From Microcaldota archaeon (GTDB lineage Archaea; Micrarchaeota; Micrarchaeia; Micrarchaeales; CABMGC01), in NCBI GenBank assembly GCA_021835105.1, contig JAKBQS010000012.1:1-19143 (forward strand): 19,143 nucleotides of DNA. Reading direction: 5' to 3'. The position numbers and the translations under genes are program-made. Each line of letters begins with the position of its first letter. Positions within the stretch are counted from its first letter, which is position 1. Of the stretch, positions 6,379 to 13,000 are shown piece by piece. The notes beneath the pieces were generated by a model, which had not been told where the DNA came from, searched no databases, and was given only the letters and a program-made list of their open reading frames with translations.

Positions 6379-6382
6379 TAAA
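6374..6382 (+). promoter_or_regulatory. Probable TATA box of the antiporter gene
   Basis: TATTTAAAG lies directly after the methyltransferase stop and predicts a transcript start near 6404, about 19 bases before the TTG start. A GGTG at 6412-6415 could act as ribosome-binding site. Confidence 0.4.
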
Positions 6383-6422
6383 GTTTCCAAATCTTACAAA
6401 TACTTAAAAACGGTGTTCACGT

Positions 6423-7679
6423 TTGATTACTTCATCAATAGACATATACTCCGCTGGAATAGCCGGAGTCGTAGTAATAGGGTTTATCGGGGACATAATA
6501 GCCAGGAAGACAGGTCTGCCTTCAATAGTGTGGCTTTTGGCATTCGGGATAATCCTCGGTCCTGTTCTTGGGATCTTGCCAGCCTCTCTTCTTATAAGCC
6601 TCAGCCCTATAGTCTCTACTCTGGTACTGCTAATAATAATATTCAACGCAGGGTTGAGGCTTAACATATACCAGTTTGTTAGATCCCTCTCCCAGACTAC
6701 AATACTTGCAGTTGTTAATTTTGTAGTATCCGCATTGCTTACTGCAATAGCAATGTACGCTTTTGGCTTCAGTCAAGTTGATGCAATTCTAATGGGAGTG
6801 ATCGTCGGTGGAACCAGCGCCGCGGTAATACCAATAATATCGAAAAGCGCCCCAATGTCCTCACAGAGCAAAAACCTAGTCACTGTAGAATCGATACTTA
6901 CTGATCCTATAGGCATAGTTCTTACCCTTGCGATAATAAACATAATTATCCTTAACAACTACAGCATAGGATTTGTGGTATCAACAGTCGCTGCCAACTT
7001 CTCGATAGCGATAGTATTCGGCGCCCTTGCTGGAATAGTATGGGTTCCTATTATGGGATATCTGCAGACAAACAGATATGAATATTCATACGCAGGATCA
7101 ATAGCTGCTGCATTCATCATATTCATATTAGTCCAGTACATAAATGGAAGCGGGCCAATAGCCGCGCTTGTATTCGGTATTATACTTGCAAACGGGGAGA
7201 CCATATACAAGGAGATGAAATACGAGAATACCAAGAATTTCACGCTTAGCAAGGAGTCCAAACGGTTTAACAGCCTCGTAACATTCTTCACAGGCGCATT
7301 CTTCTTTGTATATCTGGGCGGCCTTGTTTCCTTCTCGAACCCCTACTCTTTCCTGATAGGCGTTGCAATAACCGCGGCATTGATAATCGCACGCTTTATA
7401 GGCACACCTGTAGCACTAATGAAATCGCAGTATAATGATGATGAGAAGTTCCAGATATCTTATATGGTGTCTAGGGGAATGGGTGCAGGAGTCCTTGCAA
7501 CTCTTCCATTGGCATATGGCATTGCAGGCACAGGCCAGTTCATAAACATCATATTCACCGTGATAATACTTACTATACTATTCAATAGCATATCGTCGCT
7601 TTATTTCTCGATAAAGCAGAAGAGGATAGAGGCAAAGATAGAGCAGGCGCAACAGGCGGCAGTTGCGCACGTGCAGTAA
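6423..7679 (+). CDS. Cation:proton antiporter, CPA1/NhaP type
   Basis: A 418-residue membrane protein with about 12-13 hydrophobic segments, of the Na+/H+ (or K+/H+) exchanger family that sets cytoplasmic pH and ion balance. The key membrane motif is VESILTDPIGIV at about 155-166, where Asp161 is the ion-binding acid; the commoner CPA1 sequence has Asn-Asp, and here it is Thr-Asp. The unwound-helix segment is GGTSAAVIP at 129-137. LGPVLGILP near 45-53 and FNAGLRLN near 74-81 are also typical. The C-terminal tail (about 398-418) is short, charged and Gln/Ala-rich, with no KTN or TrkA-C regulatory domain. The start is a TTG at 6423 preceded by GGTG; no ATG is available upstream in frame. GC content returns to that of the host genes here, unlike the preceding island. 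Confidence 0.88.
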   Translation: MITSSIDIYSAGIAGVVVIGFIGDIIARKTGLPSIVWLLAFGIILGPVLGILPASLLISLSPIVSTLVLLIIIFNAGLRLNIYQFVRSLSQTTILAVVNFVVSALLTAIAMYAFGFSQVDAILMGVIVGGTSAAVIPIISKSAPMSSQSKNLVTVESILTDPIGIVLTLAIINIIILNNYSIGFVVSTVAANFSIAIVFGALAGIVWVPIMGYLQTNRYEYSYAGSIAAAFIIFILVQYINGSGPIAALVFGIILANGETIYKEMKYENTKNFTLSKESKRFNSLVTFFTGAFFFVYLGGLVSFSNPYSFLIGVAITAALIIARFIGTPVALMKSQYNDDEKFQISYMVSRGMGAGVLATLPLAYGIAGTGQFINIIFTVIILTILFNSISSLYFSIKQKRIEAKIEQAQQAAVAHVQ

Positions 7680-7684
7680 GTATT
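7667..7684 (+). repeat. 18-base direct repeat, copy 2
   Basis: GCACGTGCAGTAAGTATT, identical to 6361-6378 and again covering a His-Val-Gln-stop gene end, here that of the antiporter. It lies 30 bases before tRNA-Gly(UCC), directly ahead of an AT-rich promoter stretch. Confidence 0.8.
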
Positions 7685-7697
7685 AATATTTTTATAC
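7685..7697 (+). promoter_or_regulatory. AT-rich promoter of tRNA-Gly(UCC)
   Basis: AATATTTTTATAC lies 17-29 bases ahead of the tRNA 5' end and carries the only TATA-like sequence in the 34-base gap. Confidence 0.4.
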
Positions 7698-7713
7698 CTT
7701 AATATGCGATGAA

Positions 7714-7786
7714 GCGATTGTAGTCTAGCCTGGTAGGACTTTGGCTTTCCAAGCCAATAACCCGGGTTCAAATCCCGGCGATCGCA
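7714..7786 (+). tRNA. tRNA-Gly(UCC)
   Basis: A complete 73-base cloverleaf with acceptor GCGATTG/CGATCGC (one T-G wobble), D stem GTCT/GGAC, anticodon stem TTGGC/GCCAA and T stem CCGGG/CCCGG. The loop TTTCCAA gives anticodon TCC. The discriminator is A, no CCA is encoded, no intron. It matches tRNA-Gly(GCC) at 67 of 73 positions, with a compensatory change in the anticodon stem (pair 30-40), so the two isoacceptors derive from a duplication. Confidence 0.96.
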
Positions 7787-7823
7787 TAAATAAAGCAATG
7801 CAGGGCAGCCAAATACTGATGAA

Positions 7824-8123
7824 ATGCCGAAGATTTTTCTAATAGTGCATGGCTTCGTTCAGGGTGTAGGATACAGGGCATTCGTTAAATCTATAGCCAG
7901 CAGGATGCACATATCAGGTGCAGTGAAGAATGCAGCTGACGGGAGTGTGCTGATCGCTGCATCAGGTCCCGAAGCGGAACTGGACAAGTTCATCAGCGCA
8001 ATAGACATTTCAATTCCTCACGGACCGGAAGTAAAGAAGATAGAGACATTCAAGTCCCCTCCAGATAAGTTTGATCTTGCATATGAATTCAGCGAAGCTG
8101 AAGGATTCAGAATAACGAAATAA
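7824..8123 (+). CDS. acyP: Acylphosphatase
   Basis: A 99-residue cytoplasmic enzyme that hydrolyses carboxyl-phosphate bonds of acyl phosphates. The phosphate-binding loop is VHGFVQGVGYRAFV at 8-21, with the catalytic Arg18, and the second active-site motif is GAVKNAADGSV at 32-42, with the catalytic Asn36. The length and the alternating beta-alpha-beta pattern are normal for the family; the last 15 residues are a slightly extended tail. An ATAAATAAAG stretch immediately after the tRNA-Gly discriminator (from 7786) is about 33 bases before the ATG and may be its promoter. It ends one base before the convergent nuclease gene. Confidence 0.93.
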   Translation: MPKIFLIVHGFVQGVGYRAFVKSIASRMHISGAVKNAADGSVLIAASGPEAELDKFISAIDISIPHGPEVKKIETFKSPPDKFDLAYEFSEAEGFRITK

Positions 8124-8124
8124 A

Positions 8125-9435
8125 TCAGGCTTCATATACGCTTCTCAGCTCAGGAACCCTGGATTCATAATCTCCTTTGAGGGCATCATTGAGCTCGCCT
8201 GCTTTCTTTGCCTCACCATGGACCAGGAATATGCTCTTCAGGCCGTTTATCTTATTTATCATATCAAGCAGCTGCGCCCTATCAGCATGTGCAGAGAGAT
8301 GGAACTTTGCAACTGACATGCGTATCTGATACTTGCGCCCGTCGAGCACTATCTCCTTGGCACCATCGGCCAAGGCCCTTCCTATGGTTCCCTCCGCCTG
8401 GTACCCCACTATTATTAGCTTGTTCCTCTCGTCTTCAGCCATGTACTCGAGGTACTTCATTATCGGTCCCCCGGTAATCATGCCACTGGTCGTTACCACT
8501 ATGGCAGCCTCGTCCCCCTTTATTATGCTCCTCCTCTCACCCTTCTCCTTTACAATGTAGAAATTCGGGCTCTTGAAAGGATCTTCTTCATTCATTAGAA
8601 TACGCTGCTGAAGCTCTTTCCTGCAGTATATAACATTATGTCTGTGTATCCTCATTGCCTTGTTTATCATTCCGTCTATATAGATGGGCATCTTCGGTAT
8701 GCGCCCCGAGCGCATATAATCATCAAGGAGCAGGAGCACTTCCTGCGCCCTTCCTACGGCAAAGCTTGGTATGACTATCTTGCCTCCGGTATCTGCTGTC
8801 TCCTTTATGCTCTTCAGCATCTCCTCAACTGTGGTCTTCTCCATTGGGAATACATCTCCAGTACCGCCATACGTGCTCTCGGTTACAAGTATGTCTGCGC
8901 TAGTGTTTTCCAGCCTTCCCGGGTTGAGAAGCCGCGTCTTCCTCAGGTTTATATCACCCGTATAAATTACCTTCTTTTTACCATCGCTGATCTCCATCAT
9001 CGCGCTACCTAGTATATGCCCGGCAGGGATGAATCTGACATGCATATCCTTTATGACCAAGTCCTTTCCATACTCGACTATCCTGGACTGCTTCTGCATA
9101 AGCTTAATGTGCTCCTCGCTTATTCCTTCGGGCTTCGAGATCCGCATATAGTCGCTTATAAGGACATTGGTGAGCTCGTGCGTGGGCTTTGTGGCGTAAA
9201 TAGGGCCACGGTAGCCCATGTCTATAAGATGCGGGATGAATCCAGAATGGTCTAGGTGCGCATGCGAGATAAGTATTGCATCTACTTTAGAAAGCGTCTC
9301 CGTATCTATTGTCGGATACTCTATCTGCCTGCCCAGTTTGATGCCTGAATCCAGTAGCAGCCTCGCGCCTTCGCTCTCTGCCATTATGCAGCTCCTTCCA
9401 ACCTCTCCTGCAGCCCCGAAAAAGCCGAACCTCAA
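8125..9435 (-). CDS. Archaeal CPSF-like beta-CASP ribonuclease (aCPSF2 type)
   Basis: A 436-residue metallo-beta-lactamase/beta-CASP nuclease, the family that trims or cleaves RNA 3' ends. The zinc site is complete: HAHLDH at 58-63, His140 in PAGHILGSA, Asp161 in YTGDINLR, and His406 in VHGE. The beta-CASP motifs are also visible: TESTYGG at 185-191, PSFAVGRAQE at 223-232, SGMITGGP at 317-324 and HLSAHAD at 379-385. The N-terminal KH domains of aCPSF1 are absent, so this is the shorter aCPSF2 class of about 420 residues. The start is TTG at 9435, directly after the TAG of the coiled-coil gene (TAGTTG); it yields MRFGFFGAAGEVGRS, the normal family N-terminus, and GGAG lies nine bases upstream. 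It is the last gene of an operon headed by two ribosomal protein genes. Confidence 0.93.
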   Translation of the reverse strand: MRFGFFGAAGEVGRSCIMAESEGARLLLDSGIKLGRQIEYPTIDTETLSKVDAILISHAHLDHSGFIPHLIDMGYRGPIYATKPTHELTNVLISDYMRISKPEGISEEHIKLMQKQSRIVEYGKDLVIKDMHVRFIPAGHILGSAMMEISDGKKKVIYTGDINLRKTRLLNPGRLENTSADILVTESTYGGTGDVFPMEKTTVEEMLKSIKETADTGGKIVIPSFAVGRAQEVLLLLDDYMRSGRIPKMPIYIDGMINKAMRIHRHNVIYCRKELQQRILMNEEDPFKSPNFYIVKEKGERRSIIKGDEAAIVVTTSGMITGGPIMKYLEYMAEDERNKLIIVGYQAEGTIGRALADGAKEIVLDGRKYQIRMSVAKFHLSAHADRAQLLDMINKINGLKSIFLVHGEAKKAGELNDALKGDYESRVPELRSVYEA

Positions 9436-10056
9436 CTAAACACTCTCCGCATCATGCTGGAGTTGCTGCGCCGCGCCTTTCTTGTCCTTCTTTATAACCG
9501 CAATGTCCTCAAGACTTATCTCCATCTTCTTTGGCTCTTCAATCTGTTTCTTTCCCCCATGCCTCTCCTGTTCCTTCCTCTTCTGTGCGCCGCTAAGCCT
9601 CCTTAAATTGGAATAAAGCTCGTCAAGTTTCTTGTCGCTCTCCTCTATCTTCTTCTCGAGTTCCTCTATGCTCTTCGCCAATGCCTCTATGTCGCCATCT
9701 ATATACTCTGCCTTCTTCCTCAGCCTGTAGCTCTTGTATGCCTCGTCAAGCTCGCTGTCTATCTCGCTCTTTTTCCTCAGAAGCTGCTTCTCTATCTCAA
9801 GCGTGTATGCTTCTGTGGTTATCTTAAATTCTATCTGCTCCTTCTTTCTCTTCAGGTAGCCTATGTTCTTCGCTGTATCCTTGTTCATCTCGACAAGCTT
9901 TGCCACTGCCTGTTTCTCGTCAAGCTTATAGGCTATCCTGCGCCGCTGCCTCTTTATCTCGTCTATTATCTTCGACCTGCTGAGCCTCTCCTCATCTATG
10001 CCCTTCCTTATATTATCTATTTCCTGCTCCTTTGGGCTCTTAGGCTGCTCTGGCAC
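9436..10056 (-). CDS. Coiled-coil protein, COG1340-like
   Basis: A 206-residue soluble protein made almost wholly of charged coiled coil (about residues 5-160), with a basic, low-complexity C-terminal tail. The stretch QIEFKITTEAYTLEIEKQLL at about 73-92 resembles the conserved centre of the archaeal coiled-coil family COG1340, though this protein is shorter than typical members. No catalytic motif is seen, and the molecular role of the family is unknown. The only ordinary start is GTG at 10056. The frame is nevertheless open back to the stop codon of the glycosyltransferase, which is in the same frame 60 bases upstream, so a longer product from a non-standard start (a CTG at 10105-10107) or readthrough cannot be excluded. 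It sits between a glycosyltransferase and the RNA nuclease, both in the same operon. Confidence 0.75.
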   Translation of the reverse strand: MPEQPKSPKEQEIDNIRKGIDEERLSRSKIIDEIKRQRRRIAYKLDEKQAVAKLVEMNKDTAKNIGYLKRKKEQIEFKITTEAYTLEIEKQLLRKKSEIDSELDEAYKSYRLRKKAEYIDGDIEALAKSIEELEKKIEESDKKLDELYSNLRRLSGAQKRKEQERHGGKKQIEEPKKMEISLEDIAVIKKDKKGAAQQLQHDAESV

Positions 10057-10116
10057 CGCAGCTGCCTTTTCTGCATCAACAACAGGTGTATTCTCTGTAC
10101 TATCCAGTAAATCGCC

Positions 10117-11280
10117 TTAATCTAATGCTATCTTATACGCTTTAATTAGCTGTTCGGTCAGCCTGTCAATAGAAAACTTCCTTGCTGTCTCTATCGCACC
10201 ATTTCTATAAGCTGCACAATTATTTAAAACCTTTCCTATCTTACGTGCGCAGTCAAGGTAGTTGTCATGCATAAACCTTTCTCCGTTTACCCCATCCTTT
10301 ATTATGTCGTTTATTGCCATGTAATCCGCACCAACGGCTGGCTTGCCCAAGGCCATAGCTTCGAGAAGCACGATCCCCTGCGTCTCAAATGTCGAGGGCA
10401 TGCAGAACATGTCCGAAGCTGCGTACACCTGCGGCAGCCTTTTCTTATCTACATAGCCAAGGAACCTTACCTTATCCCCAAGCTTCAGCTTCTCAGCAAG
10501 GCTTCTGTAGTATGCCTCTGCAGGGCCTGTTCCGCCTATCACAAAGACCACGTCATTGCGCCTCTTTATCACTTCCCTTGCAGCCTTAAGAAGCACCTCT
10601 ATCTTCTTCTCCCTGCTCATCCTGCTGATGGATAGAACAACCTTCTGCCCATCCTTTATTCCAAGTTCCTCGCGTACTGAGCTTCCGCGCACCCTGGGGT
10701 TGAATCTCTCCATATCCACCGAATTAGGCACTACGACCGAATTCTTTACTCTGTATCTTGCAAGTATGTTCTTGACCGTCTCAGAAGGGGAAATTACCAC
10801 GTCACACTTTCCGTAAAAGTAGCTGATATAACCTTTCATAGACTTCTCCGCTATCTTCCTGAGCCCGCCATTCTTTGGGTAATAATAGTCGCGCACAGGC
10901 TTATTCCCTATTATCATCGTATGGAAAGACCCAACCAATGGCAGCCTGAGCATCTTTGCCGATATGAGCCCAGCGAAGCCCATCATAAAAGGTGTCTGCG
11001 AATGAACTATATCTATCCCAAGGCCCTTTACCTTGAGCATGGAGTTATACGGGAATAACGCTACGCTGTACTGCGGATAAGGCTTAAACTCTATTCCCTG
11101 GTAAAAAAAGACATTCCTCTCCCGCAGCATCTTCGTGCCCTGCATGTTGCTGCTTGCGAATATGTATACTCTATGCCCCTTCTTCTCGAGACCCTTCTTG
11201 AAATTCACTATAGATGTTACAACCCCATCCGTTCCGGGAAGATAAGAATCAGTGTAGAAAGCGATACTCAACTTATCCAT
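10117..11280 (-). CDS. GT4-family glycosyltransferase (GT-B fold), probably lipid-linked sugar transfer
   Basis: A 387-residue GT-B glycosyltransferase of family GT4. The N-terminal domain has the acceptor-side loop YTDSYLPGTDGVVTSI at 9-24 and the HSQTPFMMGFAG motif near 93-104. The C-terminal nucleotide-sugar domain shows LSISRMSREKKIEVLLKA, GGTGP, and the EX7E signature FETQGIVLLEAMALGKP, in which the two Glu residues bind the sugar donor. This pattern is closest in feel to the diacylglycerol or phosphatidylinositol sugar transferases and to mannosyltransferases, so a membrane-lipid or glycan substrate is likely, but the donor and acceptor cannot be read from sequence. No membrane segment is present. 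The ATG at 11280 follows the uL15 stop by 11 bases, so it is transcribed with the ribosomal genes. Confidence 0.88.
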   Translation of the reverse strand: MDKLSIAFYTDSYLPGTDGVVTSIVNFKKGLEKKGHRVYIFASSNMQGTKMLRERNVFFYQGIEFKPYPQYSVALFPYNSMLKVKGLGIDIVHSQTPFMMGFAGLISAKMLRLPLVGSFHTMIIGNKPVRDYYYPKNGGLRKIAEKSMKGYISYFYGKCDVVISPSETVKNILARYRVKNSVVVPNSVDMERFNPRVRGSSVREELGIKDGQKVVLSISRMSREKKIEVLLKAAREVIKRRNDVVFVIGGTGPAEAYYRSLAEKLKLGDKVRFLGYVDKKRLPQVYAASDMFCMPSTFETQGIVLLEAMALGKPAVGADYMAINDIIKDGVNGERFMHDNYLDCARKIGKVLNNCAAYRNGAIETARKFSIDRLTEQLIKAYKIALD

Positions 11281-11291
11281 GAATACACGGG

Positions 11292-11693
11292 CTACTCTAG
11301 CGTTACCGCCTCTCCCTTAGCCTCGCCTATCTTCTCAAGTGCGCCCTTGGAGAATGCTGACGCTTTAATCGTGCACGGCTTGCTCAGCCTTCCATTGCTG
11401 AGAACCTTATAACCTCTTAGCTCTAACACAGGCTTCTCTCCATCCATCTTCTCCACAACCTTGGATATTCTGTCGAGATTGGTCTCCTGAAGATTTCGCG
11501 CCTTCCATTTTGCAAATCCCTTGCTCCTTATCCTTTCCTTGTCATACTTGACAGCATATGTAAATTTACCCTTCCGGCCGCCTTTTCCGACTCCTCCCCT
11601 GCTCCCCTTTCCTCTGGCATTCTTTATGTTGCCTACGCCCCATCTGCGCGATCCCAGGAATTTTCTAGACTTCTTTTTTTGCCTTAAAACCAT
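11292..11693 (-). CDS. rpl15: Ribosomal protein uL15 (L15)
   Basis: A 133-residue large-subunit ribosomal protein. The N-terminus is the basic rRNA-binding extension with GSRRWGVGNIKNARGKGSRGG and a run of Gly, Lys and Arg; the C-terminal globular part ends with the family signature VLELRGYKVLSNGRLSKPCTI in outline, then ASAFSKGALEKIGEAKGEAV. Length is a little below the usual archaeal 140-150 residues. It starts five bases after the stop of rpl30, the normal order in archaeal ribosomal clusters, but secY, which usually follows, is replaced here by a glycosyltransferase gene. Confidence 0.95.
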   Translation of the reverse strand: MVLRQKKKSRKFLGSRRWGVGNIKNARGKGSRGGVGKGGRKGKFTYAVKYDKERIRSKGFAKWKARNLQETNLDRISKVVEKMDGEKPVLELRGYKVLSNGRLSKPCTIKASAFSKGALEKIGEAKGEAVTLE

Positions 11694-11698
11694 ACAAT

Positions 11699-12127
11699 CT
11701 ACCTTGCCATCCTACCTATAAGCTCGTTTATCTTCTCTCCTCTGTAACCCGAAGCCCCGCCTTCCGAATAACCCTTCTTCGTGCTCTCATAACCTTTTCT
11801 AGGCGGATTCATCCTCACGGGCATCTTTATTATATCCTTCACGTTCTTCTTCCCTTCAGATACTGATTTAAATGTCTCTTCGTCAAATGTGGCCTTTGTT
11901 TTCTTTGCGATAAGTTCAAATCCCTTCCTGTCAACCTCCCCATATGTAACGAAGTCGTTGCACTTAGAGATCATGCCGAGTATGGATTTAGTCCCGTAAA
12001 CAACGACAAGATTGTTAGGACTCTTCAGACCTAACCTCGAAAGCGTCTCGTTTATGTCCCTTCTAGTTCCTACCCTGCCACGTATCCTAACAACCGCAAG
12101 TAGCTTGTTCTCAATATCCTTCTTCAT
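11699..12127 (-). CDS. rpl30: Ribosomal protein uL30 (L30)
   Basis: A 142-residue large-subunit ribosomal protein with the archaeal/eukaryotic-length form of uL30. The N-terminal core is LLAVVRIRGRVGTRRDINETL with LGL following, as in other uL30 proteins, and the late segment KMPVRMNPPRKGYES is the archaeal signature. The frame also opens at a GTG at 12151, but the ATG at 12127 is preceded by GAGG (12135-12138) with seven-base spacing and gives MKKDIENKLLAVVRI, so it is preferred. This gene heads the operon rpl30-rpl15-GT4-coiled coil-nuclease. Its promoter lies in the divergent region at about 12171-12200; rps5, the usual upstream neighbour, is absent. Confidence 0.93.
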   Translation of the reverse strand: MKKDIENKLLAVVRIRGRVGTRRDINETLSRLGLKSPNNLVVVYGTKSILGMISKCNDFVTYGEVDRKGFELIAKKTKATFDEETFKSVSEGKKNVKDIIKMPVRMNPPRKGYESTKKGYSEGGASGYRGEKINELIGRMAR

Positions 12128-12164
12128 AACAATGCCTCTGCCATTTTTCACTTAAAGATACTAA

Positions 12165-12200
12165 CCTATAACTATTTATGTTTTAAAAATTTATAACGTG
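12165..12200. promoter_or_regulatory. Divergent promoter region between rpl30 and the secreted-protein operon
   Basis: AT-rich TATA candidates are CATAAATAGT on the minus strand (12171-12180, about 26 bases before a short rpl30 leader) and TATTTATG or ATTTATAAC on the plus strand (12173-12197). The two transcription units start from the same roughly 40 bases. The exact start sites cannot be read. Confidence 0.45.
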
Positions 12201-12209
12201 CTGGAATTC

Positions 12210-12215
12210 AGGTGA
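12210..12215 (+). promoter_or_regulatory. Shine-Dalgarno site of the secreted-protein gene
   Basis: AGGTGA lies five bases before the GTG at 12221. It overlaps an earlier in-frame GTG at 12212 and so argues for the downstream start. Confidence 0.5.
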
Positions 12216-12220
12216 ACCCT

Positions 12221-12988
12221 GTGAAGAGTCCGTATATCCTCTTGACTTTTATCCTTTTATTAGTTTCGCTAACCCAGTCTTATGCCTACTTTGAGGTCCT
12301 GAAGCTCAACACAACAGTCACGCTTAGTACGAATACCAGCGGAAAAGTAGTCGAAGTGCTTACCTTATTCGTAAGCAATTCATCCATACAGCAGTACAAG
12401 GCCGACAGGGCTGCACTGAACCTCTCCCTCAATAACTGGAACTCGGAACTCGGCACAACGCTGCTTACGCCCCACATACTAAACCCCAGATCAAGCATCT
12501 CGAATTTCACATTCCTCCCAGGTCCCGTATTAATCGTGGGCACATCGGGCGGCGAAGCCACCCTCACCATGAGCTACATCGCGAACAACATAACGTATAT
12601 CAAGCCGATAGGGCCGCGCAGGTTTGAGTATTTTTTCAATAGCAGCGCACTAAATTTTGAGCATACTGCAAGCGGCGAGCAGCTCTTCTCAAACGCGAGG
12701 CTCAACATGATAATACCAAATTCCGCATCAATACTCTCCGTATACCCCTCGCCGGATTACCCCACTCCAAACCTGAACGGGCAATACGGCAATGCAACAA
12801 TGTTTTCTTGGTATTACTCAGAGACGTTATCCAAGTTTGTCTTTAACTATGTAGTTACCGAATCCCTACAGGCTGAGGTTACCAATTACTTCACAAACCT
12901 ATACGAAAAATACAGCGGCATAATATACGCAGTGGTAATAATCGCAGTAGCCCTGCTCGTATTCTACATATACAAGAAGGTATCCTGA
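12221..12988 (+). CDS. Secreted, C-terminally membrane-anchored protein of unknown function
   Basis: A 255-residue protein whose function I do not recognise. Residues 2-22 (KSPYILLTFILLLVSLTQSYA) form a good signal peptide ending in an Ala before the mature start at YFEVL. The body is beta-rich, Ser/Thr/Asn-rich and has many N-X-S/T sequons, all consistent with an extracellular domain; the last hydrophobic stretch (IIYAVVIIAVALLVFYIY) is a single membrane helix followed by a short basic KK tail. The likely topology is therefore outside body, one C-terminal anchor. GTG at 12212 is an alternative start three codons upstream, but the AGGTGA site supports 12221. The gene is first in a unit with pheS and pheT: its stop is separated from the pheS ATG by only 12 bases, and the pheS ribosome-binding site begins right after it. 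Confidence 0.75.
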   Translation: MKSPYILLTFILLLVSLTQSYAYFEVLKLNTTVTLSTNTSGKVVEVLTLFVSNSSIQQYKADRAALNLSLNNWNSELGTTLLTPHILNPRSSISNFTFLPGPVLIVGTSGGEATLTMSYIANNITYIKPIGPRRFEYFFNSSALNFEHTASGEQLFSNARLNMIIPNSASILSVYPSPDYPTPNLNGQYGNATMFSWYYSETLSKFVFNYVVTESLQAEVTNYFTNLYEKYSGIIYAVVIIAVALLVFYIYKKVS

Positions 12989-12989
12989 A

Positions 12990-12996
12990 GGAGATG
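12990..12996 (+). promoter_or_regulatory. Shine-Dalgarno site of pheS
   Basis: GGAGATG four bases before the pheS ATG, directly after the stop of the preceding gene, indicating translation from a shared transcript. Confidence 0.55.
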
Positions 12997-13000
12997 GCAA

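Noticed and set aside
3392..7786. tRNA-Gly pair as att sites of an integrated element
   Set aside because: Both are full, functional-looking tRNAs with different anticodons, and there is no integrase or phage gene between them. An isoacceptor duplication explains them better.
7601..7798. Minus-strand frame across tRNA-Gly(UCC)
   Set aside because: It runs antisense through the tRNA and the antiporter end; a known false-gene pattern (the DLNPGYWLGKP-like translation of a tRNA).
8208..9439. Several plus-strand frames opposite the nuclease gene
   Set aside because: They lie antisense to a gene with a complete metallo-beta-lactamase/beta-CASP motif set and have no recognisable content.
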